Source: Ascarosepion bandense
Taxonomy: Eukaryota; Mollusca; Cephalopoda; Sepiida; Sepiidae
Assembly: GCA_037127315.1 (NCBI GenBank)
Contig: JBBBDQ010001294.1
Location: 1,213,001-1,277,000, forward strand
Direction: 5' to 3'
Length of the DNA: 64,000 nt
Position 1 is the stretch's first letter, and each line of letters begins with the position of its first letter. Shown here piece by piece: positions 55,615-64,000 of the stretch. The notes below the pieces were generated by a model. That model was given only the letters and a program-made list of their open reading frames with translations, made no database searches and had not been told where the DNA came from. A program made the translations under genes and the position numbers.

Positions 55615-55865
55615 CATGAAGCTGAAGTTTCTGGGACACATAATAAGGAAGGAGGGTTTGGAGAATCTAATACTCACAGTTAGATAGTGGGAAAGAGAGA
55701 CAGATAAAAGCAAAGCAAGTTATACTTGATAGGCTTGAGCAAGTGAATAGCGAACAGAGTTTGGAGAAGTCACTAAGAGGAAACGTGTTAATAGCAACAA
55801 GGGATAGAGGTAATTAGAGGTTCATGATCACCTACATCCTGAAGGAATATGGCACTTGTTACTTG
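55615..55865 (+). mobile_element. RTE-type LINE C-terminal fragment
   Basis: CTGAAGTTTCTGGGACACAT (LKFLGHI), GGTTTGGAGAATCTAATACT, CACCTACATCCTGAAGGAAT. Ends GGCACTTGTT; several indels. Confidence 0.8.
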
Positions 55866-55869
55866 AAAG

Positions 55870-56430
55870 TTAATTGAACGTTTTTCATTTAAAGTTAATT
55901 TAATGTTCTCTCTGAAATGTTGGTAGTGGTTTTGAATCAGGGTCATAAATCGCCAGTTAAAATTTAAATCATTTAATGTTTTAAATATACATTTTTTGTT
56001 AAATTTTTCTCCAATTCTATATTCCCATTCATGCTGATGCTTGCTGATTCCTTTTCTCTGAGAAAAATGATTTAAATGAAACCAGCTGTTATCTATTTTC
56101 TGAGTATGAACTAAAGATTAATGTGTAAAACTCAACAAAATATTTTCTTGAATTATAACTTCAGTATTGCTGCCCAGATCGTTTTTATTCTATTATAAGC
56201 ATTCCAACCATCACTAATGATTTTAGAACCTTCTTGTTACGTTTTTCCTAAATCAGATCTTCTGATTCGTGCTGCACTAATTTCACCACTGCTGCATCCG
56301 AATGCTCTGAACATCTAAAACTGAAATAAATTCTGTCAACTGTGCAAGGCTTTGCATATATCTTTCGTTTTTACTCAATCACTCAAAGAAAAAAAATTAA
56401 GCAATACAATCTAAAATTTTTACCCAATAG
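55870..56430. other. no feature recognised
   Basis: Mixed DNA without repeats or a sustained reading frame. Confidence 0.3.
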
Positions 56431-56436
56431 CACTCG

Positions 56437-56555
56437 GCTTATGGCCTATCACGTTGAATACACCGGTTCCCGCTTGATCACTAAAGTTAAGCAACATTGA
56501 GCCTGGTCAGTACTTAGATGGGTGACTGCTTGGGAATACCACATGCTGTAAGCGT
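56437..56555 (+). rRNA. 5S rRNA-derived sequence (pseudogene, SINE head)
   Basis: Near-complete 5S likeness: CACGTTGAATACACCGGTT, GATCACTAAAGTTAAGCAAC, GCCTGGTCAGTACTTAGATG, GGTGACTGCTTGGGAATACC and a TGCTGTAAGC end. The internal promoter elements (AAGTTAAGCAAC, then GATGGGTGACTGC) are nearly preserved. The base changes in the stems and its fusion to SINE sequence argue against a working 5S gene. Confidence 0.85.
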
Positions 56556-56949
56556 TTAGTGACAGATGTGTGTTGTGGTGCAGTGGTGCAGTGGATATTG
56601 GCTCGGAAAGAGAAATCAGTGAGCCGAGTTCGAATTCCAGTTGAATACCCTGCATTCACTTAAGCACGGGTACCCTTGGGAAAGGTATTAATCCGTTCCT
56701 TCCCTCTAGTTATGGGTTAAATAACAAGGGTATGACTTCGGGACTCTGCCCTTAAAAACAAATCCAAATGAATGTTGATACTCGAAAAGAAAAGTATTAC
56801 TAGACACAAAACTTATATAAAAACAACAATAAATTGTTCAAAGAAAAAAAGGTATTACCAGCAATAAATAAATAAAATTTAGTTGGCAATAAATGACCCG
56901 CCAAGGTTGATATGCCATAAAAACAAAACAACCAACCAACCAACCAACC
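56437..56949 (+). repeat. composite SINE: 5S rRNA head plus SINE-A tRNA-like head, copy 1
   Basis: A 5S rRNA-like head (56437-56555) is followed after about 20 bp by a SINE-A tRNA-like head (GTTGTGGTGCAGTGG, with TGCAGTGG doubled; B box GAGTTCGAATTCC) and the first 150 bp of SINE-A body. At GGTTAAATAACAAG it leaves SINE-A for other sequence, ending AAGGTTGATATGCC, ATAAAAACAAA and an (AACC)n tail. Copy 2 at 58433-58800 has the same order and the same breakpoint. Confidence 0.8.
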
Positions 56950-57209
56950 CAATAGCAGCAACTCTCGCCTAAAGGAACAAAATAAAAACTGAAAACAATT
57001 TGATCCTAAAAAAGAACATAAAAGCCCATCACAAAAGATACATTCAGCAGTTGAAAGGCATCTTGGACAGAGTTCCCAGATTTGGTCAGAAAGTGACCTC
57101 TCATGTCCAATGACATGGCACATAAAGAAGATTATTTGTACCTTTGTTAGAATGATGATTTTTTTACTCAATAATAATAATAATGGTAAGGTTGATTCCT
57201 TATTCTTGA

Positions 57210-57599
57210 CTAGCAATATAACCTGGCATTGCTCGGGTGTAATGAAAGCTTTAAAACTAATCCATGGTTCTGGAGCTCAGACTCTTTGGACGTTGGCACA
57301 AAAGACTAAAAAGCAATAGTTGTTTCCAGTTAAAGTGAAACCATAGACTGAAAGAAAAATGAATGGATATAAGTCAAATTTTGATTTCTTGGTATCGATA
57401 TCAAAAAAGTTTTTTTCATTGTAAACTGAATTTTGAAGGCTAAATAAGTCCTCTGAGTAAATGGTATCATGGCTGAGACTAAGAACTACAATTAGACCTA
57501 CTTAGAGCCAAACCCAAAGCAAAAACTAAAATAAAAGGGCTGAAAAAAATACAGACATACAGGCAGATAAACAGACAGACACACACACAAACATCTTGC

Positions 57600-57645
<46 letters not shown>

Positions 57646-57993
57646 CGATTTTCTGCACTATTGTAAGAACTGCAACCTTGAAACTTCTGAATATCATTTC
57701 TTATGTCTTTGTCTATGAGTGAATCAAATTTGATTAAAATTGGACGACTCCTTCTATAACCCGATTTTTTTTATTATCGATTTTTGATATTTATCAGGGG
57801 TATCTTGACACAAAACCTAGCTAAGAACACTCGCAGATGCTCATAGTACAACTGTGTAAATTTTTAAGAAAATCGGTTCAGCCATTTTGGAGTCTATAGG
57901 TAACAGACACACACACACACACACATACACACACACATACACACACATACACACACACACAGAGACAAAGTTCTATTTATAAATAAGTTTAGA
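57210..57993 (-). mobile_element. non-autonomous Helitron, copy 2
   Basis: Reverse complement of the 46807 element along its whole length: 5' end TCTAAACTTATTTATAAAT (preceded by A) at 57993, 3' end CTAG (followed by T) at 57210. The terminal hairpin is decayed (CCCGAGCAATGCCAGG). Internal (GT)n and (AT)n are present but differ in length. No TIRs or target duplication, as expected. Confidence 0.85.
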
Positions 57994-59660
57994 TAATAAA
58001 AGGAACCTCCCCAGTATTATTACATGATGTCAGATTTTATTATGCAAGTCAATGTTTTCATAATAAAATTATGTATTAACCAACTGACGTTGGGAAAATT
58101 CTCAAGATATGTTTACATTAGATTTTAATATAAGTGTCTATTGGACATAATGTGGGGGATTGGTAATCTATCATTACTAAGTAATAAAATTATCCCCTGT
58201 ATTATTACATGGTGATAGATTTTATTCTGCAAGTCAATGTATTCTCAACTAAATTGGTTTTAATCAACTAAAATTGGGAGAACTTTCTAAATATATTTAC
58301 ATTAGATATTAATGGAAGATTCTACTGGACTTTATATAAAGTGAGAGATCAGTTTTCTATTTTGATTAAGTAATAAAATGATCCCCTGACTCAGAATTGT
58401 TACATGATGTCAGATTTTATTATGCAAGTCTTGCGGACATATCCCATTGAAATACCAGATTTTGTCTGATCATCAAAGTTAAGCAATGTTGAAACTTCTC
58501 AGTGCCTAGATGGGTAACTATTTGAGAATACCAGGTGCTGTAAGTTTGGGTGTGTGGGTGGTGCAATGGATAAAGGCTCGGAATGAAAAATCAGAGAACA
58601 GTGTTTGAATTCCAGTTGAGTTTTTACATTCAGTTGAGAATGGTATAAATCTGCCTCTGTTCCTTCCAGCTATAGGTTAAATATTAAGACTTGTGTCAGA
58701 AAATCATTATTTTCCAAAAATTCTTACAATCCCAAAAACTGTTTCAGCTTTAAATAATTTCAAAAAGGTTGATAAGCTGTAAAAACAAACTCAATCAATA
58801 TTTATCATTCAAATCAATGTTTTCACAATAAAATTTATATTAATCAAATAATGTTTGGGGAAATTTAATGATATATTTACATTAAATATTAATGTAAGTT
58901 TCTACTTGATATAAATGTTTGGCTTGGTTTTCTGTTGTTTTGAAGTAATAAACAGATCCCCAAATTATTACATAAGTCAATGTTTTCACAATAAAACTGA
59001 TATTGGGAAAGTTTTCACAATATATTTACATTAAATATCATGGCTGATAGAAGTTGCTACTGGATATAAAGTGGATGATCAGTTTTATATTGTTATCAAG
59101 TAATAAACTGATCCCCTCTGAGTTATTATATTCTGTAGATTTTCTTATGGAATTAATGTTTTCACAATAAAATGATCTTAATCAACTGATACTAAAAAAA
59201 TTTCTTTATATACATCAAATATTAATATAAGTTTCTTTATATACATCAAATATTAATATAAGTTTCTACTGGATATAAAGTGGGGTATAGGTTGTATTTA
59301 TTGTCATTAAGTAATAAAGCAATCACCAGCAAAATTATTGCTCATGTCAGATTTTGTTATGTCAGTCAATTTTTCACAATAAAACTCATGTTGGTCAAGT
59401 TTTCAAAATATATTTACATTAAATATTAATAGAAGTTGCTCCTGGATATAAAATGGGTGTCCGGTTTTATATTGTTATCAAGTAATAAACTGATCCCCTC
59501 GGAATTATTATACAATGTCAGATTTTATTGTGCCAGTCAATTTTTTCACACTAAAACTAATGTTGGGAAAGTTTTTAAGTTATATTTACATTAAATATCA
59601 AATAGAAGCTACTACTGGATATAAAGTGGGGATCGGTTTTCTATTAGTACAAGTTTCTAC
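57994..59660 (+). repeat. tandem satellite, units about 155-210 bp, interrupted by a SINE
   Basis: Units share AGTAATAAACTGATCCCCT, TTATTACATGATGTCAGATT, GTCAATGTTTTCACAATAAA, ATATATTTACATTAAATATT and TTTCTACTGGATATAAAGTG. Unit starts are near 57994, 58180, 58368, 58945, 59099, 59309 and 59480. Divergence between units is moderate. It begins exactly at a Helitron end. Confidence 0.85.
58433..58800 (+). repeat. composite SINE: 5S rRNA head plus SINE-A head, copy 2
   Basis: 5S-like head (58433-58548: CATCAAAGTTAAGCAATG, TAGATGGGTAACTATTTGAG, CCAGGTGCTGTAAG) then GGGTGGTGCAATGGATAAAG and GTGTTTGAATTCCAGTTGAG. It leaves SINE-A after GGTTAAATATTAAG and ends AAGGTTGATAAGCTGTAAAA with a short CAATCAAT tail. 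More decayed than copy 1. It lies inside a satellite unit; flanks (ATTTTATTATGCAAGTC and TATTTATCATTCAAATC) look like a diverged duplication. Confidence 0.8.
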
Positions 59661-60475
59661 AAGACATTCTTTTGCAAGAAAGGAAGCAAAATACCATTAT
59701 GCTCATATTCAGTAGACACAGAACGTGAAATAAGATTTCTTCATAGTTGATGTATATTGAAGTGTGTACAAAAAATATAAAAAATATGCATGTTTAAATT
59801 CAATTTAACCATTGTAGATGACATCACCTCTAAGTAGATGCCACCACAGATTCATTAAAAAATGAGCATACTGTGATAAAAAAAATGCCCCAAATTTAAT
59901 AAAAACAAAGTTTTATTGTCAACATCTTTGTTATTATTAAGAGAGATAAAAGGATTTTTTATGATTAAATTATATTTTTTGATCCTTTTTAGAACATTCA
60001 AAATGTTTGTTAAAAATCTTGTTTTTCATGCATCAGTGGGGAGGGGGATCCAATATTATGACAGGAAATCCTGGTGACTTTTTTGAAAAACATGTTATTT
60101 AATTAGAAATTTTTTTAATTGCTTTAATGAATAAGATATATTAAGGATTCTATTGTCTTTAAGAAAAAAGACTTTTTGATAAATAATCAATTTTTACAAA
60201 AATTGTTTTCACTTTTTTAAAAATTGAATAGTTTATAAATTGAATAGTTTATAAAGTTTTTTAAATTTCTGTATTAATTTATACTAGTTAAGCAATATTG
60301 TTATTAAATAAAAACTATATTTACTAATTATAACTAGAAAAGCTTACAATTCAGCAACCTTCAATATTTGAAAAAAAAGAATCATGAATTTTGATTGTTT
60401 GAATTTTGATTGCAATTTTTGCAAATAAGGACATCTATATACAACATTATCAGAAAATAAGAGCGATAATCATAA
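59660..60475. other. AT-rich DNA, nothing recognised
   Basis: A and T runs with an imperfect repeat (TTGAATAGTTTATAAA) near 60225-60255; no gene signal. Confidence 0.35.
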
Positions 60476-60477
60476 TG

Positions 60478-60722
60478 ATTCCGGTTGAACACCTTGTATC
60501 ATTTACATACAAATACCCTTGGGAAAAGTATTAATCCGTCTCTTTCCTCCAGATATGTGTTAAATAATAAGACACATTGGGTTCTATAGCCTTGGCTGGC
60601 AACCAGTCTACTGCAGAAAGCAATGACAACCTACTGTGGGATAATCTTCTGCCCAGTCACTCATGTCTCTTTCAAGACACGATTACCCAAGCGTGTATCA
60701 CATATGGCACTTGACTGACTGA
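60478..60722 (+). repeat. SINE-A, head missing
   Basis: Begins at TTCCGGTTGAACACC, complete body, distal CTTTCAAGACACGATTACCC and tail GCACTTGACTGACTGA. Confidence 0.85.
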
Positions 60723-61080
60723 ATTATAATAAATTTAAAACCAACATATCTAAAATTTAATAAAACATTGAATTACACAGAATATTTTCCTACATTCGTA
60801 AGATTACTGAGTAGTTAAAAGTTATATAAAAAAGTGTTTACATTATATTTCTCAAGCAATTTATACAGATATGTCCACCGTAAAATGTTGACACTTTTAT
60901 TATTTAACACCTACCTCCATGTTAAAAATTTAATTTCCACAATAATTTATACTAGAATATGTCTCAAATAAGATTAATTGAACTTTGAACTTGCTAGTAT
61001 TTCTCAAATAAAGTTTCAGAAAATCATATTTTGTTTTTGAAAATTTTTAATAAAGAAAATTACATTGTAATAACAGTAAA

Positions 61081-61376
61081 TCAGTTCAGTCCCATACATG
61101 ATACACGTTTGGGTGATCATGTCTCAAAGAGACTTGAATGACTGGGTAGAAGATTTTCCTGCAGTAGGTTACCATTACTTTTTGCAGATACTGGTTGCCA
61201 ATCAAGGCTATATCAAACTGTCCCACTATTTAATCTATAACTGGAGGGAGAAGAGATGTATTAATACCTTTCCTAAGGTAGTGTGTAAGTAAATGCAATG
61301 AATTCAACTAGAATTCAAACTCGGTTCTCTGATTTCTTGTTCTGAGCCAATATTCACTGCACCACAACACACATCT
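61081..61376 (-). repeat. SINE-A, full length
   Basis: Tail CAGTTCAGTCCCATACATG, ATCATGTCTCAAAGAGACTT, head AGAATTCAAACTCGG and GCACCACAACACACATCT. Confidence 0.85.
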
Positions 61377-61622
61377 CTTGTTTTATCCTCCCTGAACGGA
61401 TTTCTAGTTAACAACTACATTTTCTTTCAGATTCATTGTTTTAAAAATATATTTGCTATTGAATAAAGCCGAAGATAATATTCTTCATTAAATAATTATG
61501 TCTAATAAATAAAAAAGATTTATTCAGTGTAATTTTGATCAAATTTATCAGCATCTAAAATGTTGAAAAAAAAACAAAAACTGTAAATATATATTGCCAA
61601 GACTATGAATTAGGTTTTGAAT

Positions 61623-61768
61623 TAGCTGAAGGGAGAAGCGACAGATTAATATCTTTCCCAAGGATATTTGCACATAAGTGAATGCAACGAATTCAAATGG
61701 AGTTCGAACTCTGCTTTCCGATTTCTTGTCCTGTGCTGAAATCCCCTGTAACACAATGCACAAAATGA
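61623..61768 (-). repeat. SINE-A, proximal half
   Basis: GAAGGGAGAAGCGACAGATT through GGAGTTCGAACTCTGC to GTAACACAATGCACAAA; the distal half is absent. Confidence 0.75.
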
Positions 61769-61769
61769 A

Positions 61770-62275
61770 TCTAAAGCCACATTTAGTGAGTTCAAATGAA
61801 CAACTGTTGTAGAGCAGCTGATACCCACCTAGCACTCACAAATACGTAATGGTCTGTGGTCCAAAATAGCTGCATAAATAAAGATTAATAGCAGTCAGGA
61901 ATTCAAAGTCTCATTGATGATTATTATCAGATTATACTCTCTGTGATTCTAACAACTTAACCTTTTTTCTCTTTCTAATTATTGTTGTTCTGTTCTATCT
62001 ATGTTTGTCTTTTTTGTACTTAATATCAATTAGAACGGATATCGTGCTGTAGATATTTCAGCACACATCACCTGATATCATACTACCATCTCAGCGATAC
62101 AACATTTCTCACTAGTCAATCTAAATTAGTTCTGAAAATAAAACACAATATTTTGCTTATTAGAAATATTAAGCATGGAATTCACACTGAACAAAAAGCT
62201 TTAAGAAATATTCCTTATTTTAAAAAACACATTTATAACCTTAGTTTCTGTATATGTAAATGTATGCATATGGAA
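61770..62275. other. no feature recognised
   Basis: Non-repetitive AT-rich DNA. Confidence 0.3.
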
Positions 62276-62279
62276 AGTT

Positions 62280-62497
62280 CCAGCAATTTATGAAATGTAA
62301 TTAAAACCTGACATATTTAATTTAGTTGTTTGAACATTATTTTTTAATAGAAAGATACTCATATTTGAGTAGATACTCTGTTTTTAATTAAGCAGTATAT
62401 TGATACATATATAACTCTACCAGCCAGAATCCTGGTTCAAATCCTACTGAATGACACATTTTCATAACAAAATTTCTCAAAAAATATTCAGGCTGGT

Positions 62498-62543
<46 letters not shown>

Positions 62544-62545
62544 TC
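62280..62545. repeat. SINE-B relic in mirrored arrangement
   Basis: Inverted SINE-B 3' part on the left (ACATTATTTTTTAATAG, ACTCATATTTGAGTAGATAC), then a plus-strand B box GGTTCAAATCC (62434-62444) and SINE-B body (CATAACAAAATTTCTCAAA, ATATTCAGGCTGGTAG) into (AT)n at 62500-62541. Confidence 0.65.
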
Positions 62546-62856
62546 GTAGCAAGAAGATTTTTACAATAATTTTTAGCAACACAATTTTGCGGTTATTTTT
62601 TGTTACCATAACTCACATCCCTGAAGATGATCTCAGAATGAGATTGTAAGTAATTGGGAACATCGAAAAATGAACAGTAAAGTTACAGCTCATTTCTTAC
62701 ATCTTTCAATTATAATACGCGAAAGATTTTCTGTGAGTATGAATGGATTTTATTAAAAATAAATAGACACAATGTTTGCAATTTATTTAATCTGACATGT
62801 TCAAAAGAGAATTTGCTGCCTAAATACACAATATATATACCATCACTGAGTATATA

Positions 62857-62933
62857 TACCAGGTTCTTGACAAGAATGGTGAAGCTCGAACCATTGCCTT
62901 GGATATTTCTAAAGCGTTTGACAGAGTCTGACA
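62857..62933 (+). mobile_element. LINE RT fragment (outer element, left part)
   Basis: YQVLDKNGEARTIALDISKA then FDRV, the conserved RT region around the first catalytic Asp (ALDISKAFDRVW). It is cut at 62933 by the minus-strand LINE and resumes at 63594. The W codon is now TGA. Confidence 0.85.
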
Positions 62934-63593
62934 TTTTTTTTTTTTTTTTTTTTTATAAGCGTTTCACCCCGAGCAAGGCATGTCACTGCCACTACTGTGC
63001 AGGGGGCTACGTAGAGTGGAGAAAGGCTGGTTAAATATAGGAAATAACAGAGGCTGGGTGATAGTCGGGTGAGGATACCGAGAGTGAGGGTTGGGTAGAT
63101 GAGAGTGCTGTGAGAATAGTTGGGAGTTAGTGTGATAGGAAGTGTCTATTGACCCTACATTTAAACACCTGGAGATTGTAACTGTCGGGAAAGCAGACTT
63201 GTGGAAGGGAGTTCCACAGGCGGGAAGCGCGAGAAAAGAAGCTGTTGGAGTAGAATTTACGGTTACATCTTGTTTGTTTAACTGTAAAAGGGTGGGACCT
63301 AGTTGCTAATCTAGTATCTCGTGTAAATTCGTGCTTAGGCGGCACCAGTGATCTAAGCTCATTGGAGCAGAAGCCATGAAAGTACTTGTAGAAGAGGCAC
63401 AGGGAAGCCACATCACGCCGGTGTGAGAGCGGCTGCAGCCGGTCTGCCAAGTCAGTATCAACCACGTTACAGATCCTCCTTTGTATTTTGTCAAGAAGCC
63501 CAAGGAGAGCAGCAGGGGCACCCGACCAGATATGGCAGCAATATTCAATACACGGGCGGATGGTAGATTTGTATATGTGCAGAATAGTTTCAG
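62934..63593 (-). mobile_element. LINE, 5' truncated, inserted into another LINE
   Basis: Poly(T) at 62934-62954, then GTGAAACGCTTAT-type terminus, 3' UTR, and a minus-strand frame from ETILHIYKSTIRPCIEYCC through IWSGAPAALLGLLDKIQRR, DLADRLQPLSHRRDVASLCL, FYKYFHGFCSNELRSLVPPK, LATRSHPFTV and FPDSYNLQVFKCRVNRHFLS with no stop. Flanked by GACA on both sides (62930-62933, 63594-63597). The open frame shows it is one of the youngest LINE copies here. Confidence 0.9.
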
Positions 63594-64000
63594 GACACGC
63601 TGGCCTTCTACGCAAACTGCAGTATATGGTATAACCGGACATTTGTTTGACCTAATTCAGTTATTCCTCTCTAATCACACATTGAAGGTAGTATTAAACA
63701 AACATGTCTCCCAAAACTACCATACAAACGTGGGTGTCCCTCAAAGCTCTATCCTAGGTCCTACGCTCTTTCTGATCTACATTAATGATCTCCTCGATAT
63801 ACTCCCGCTCCAGTAAGAAACCTGTCGTGGCGGACAGACATAATCTCGCTGCTGACCTTGAGCGGGATCTACACTCTGTGGTGAACTGGGGCAAGAAGTG
63901 GCTTGTCAACTTCAATTCCTCTAAGACCAAGCTGTTGTCTGTCAACCATTACAGGCAACCTCTTCTGCCTCCCATAAGCATGGACCAGATGATTCTCCCG
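63594..64000 (+). mobile_element. LINE RT fragment (outer element, right part), runs off the window
   Basis: Resumes at HAGLLRKLQ, then (after a small indel) YGITGHLFDLIQLFLSNHTL, NVGVPQSSILGP (usual GVPQGSILGP with G to S), TLFLIYINDLLDILPL. The YADD catalytic box is deleted near 63815; LAADLERDL, NWGKKWLVNFNSSKTKLLS and PPISMDQMILP follow in another frame. Confidence 0.9.

Noticed and set aside
56437..56555. Functional 5S rRNA gene
   Set aside because: Stem-disrupting changes, no terminator-like T run at the end, and continuation into SINE sequence, as in the second copy.
62616..62660. Hammerhead candidate CTGAAGA with stem GATCTC/GAGATT
   Set aside because: Stem II is good, but GTAA replaces GAAA and no stem III or stem I can be drawn.
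62857..64000. Twin-priming 5' inversion of one LINE
   Set aside because: The RT text left of the minus-strand LINE continues on its right side and GACA flanks it, so this is a nested insertion of two elements.

Overview
The window looks like intergenic or intronic DNA from a coleoid cephalopod, most likely an octopus. I infer this from the mix of repeats: about 19 copies of a tRNA-derived SINE with a consistent layout (here SINE-A), many 5'-truncated non-LTR retrotransposon ends of one lineage, RTE 3' ends, Penelope-like elements (PLEs), Tc1/mariner elements, and very many (AT)n, (CT)n and (GATA)n tracts. The species call is an inference; nothing in the window proves it. I found no intact host protein-coding gene. 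Two very small exon candidates (41820-41851 + and 52336-52362 -) rest on splice signals alone. The long open frames over purine/pyrimidine tracts and (AT)n arrays are low-complexity artefacts.

Layout. 0-9 kb: a mariner relic holding a piece of PLE, an inverted PLE endonuclease end, minisatellites, and a 2-kb pyrimidine-rich block with a 247-bp higher-order repeat. 10-16 kb: a nearly full-length but broken PLE (reverse transcriptase plus GIY-YIG endonuclease) followed by a well-formed hammerhead ribozyme, then LINE, RTE and mariner fragments. 17-28 kb: three Tc1-like transposons, one with a transposase broken by only two single-base insertions, plus MITEs and a SINE with a hammerhead-like 3' end (SINE-C). 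28-46 kb: RTE and LINE ends, SINEs, foldback repeats, low-complexity DNA, a second PLE end with a hammerhead, two more SINE-C ribozymes, and a LINE broken by two later insertions. 46-60 kb: two copies of a non-autonomous Helitron, SINE clusters, and two copies of a composite 5S rRNA-tRNA SINE, one of them lying inside a tandem satellite. 60-64 kb: SINE relics and a LINE inserted into another LINE with the reading frame resuming on the far side.

The most interesting theme is RNA. At least four loci carry a type I hammerhead-ribozyme core with matching stems. Two are at PLE 3' ends, where such ribozymes are known from published work. Two, plus a decayed third, sit at the 3' end of a tRNA-headed SINE that runs into an (AT)n tract, an arrangement resembling Schistosoma Sm-alpha. 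The second theme is a chimeric SINE head (5S rRNA followed by a tRNA-like promoter), recalling vertebrate AmnSINE1. Gene products do not work together in a pathway here; the relationships are insertional, and several relative insertion ages can be read from nesting and target-site duplications.
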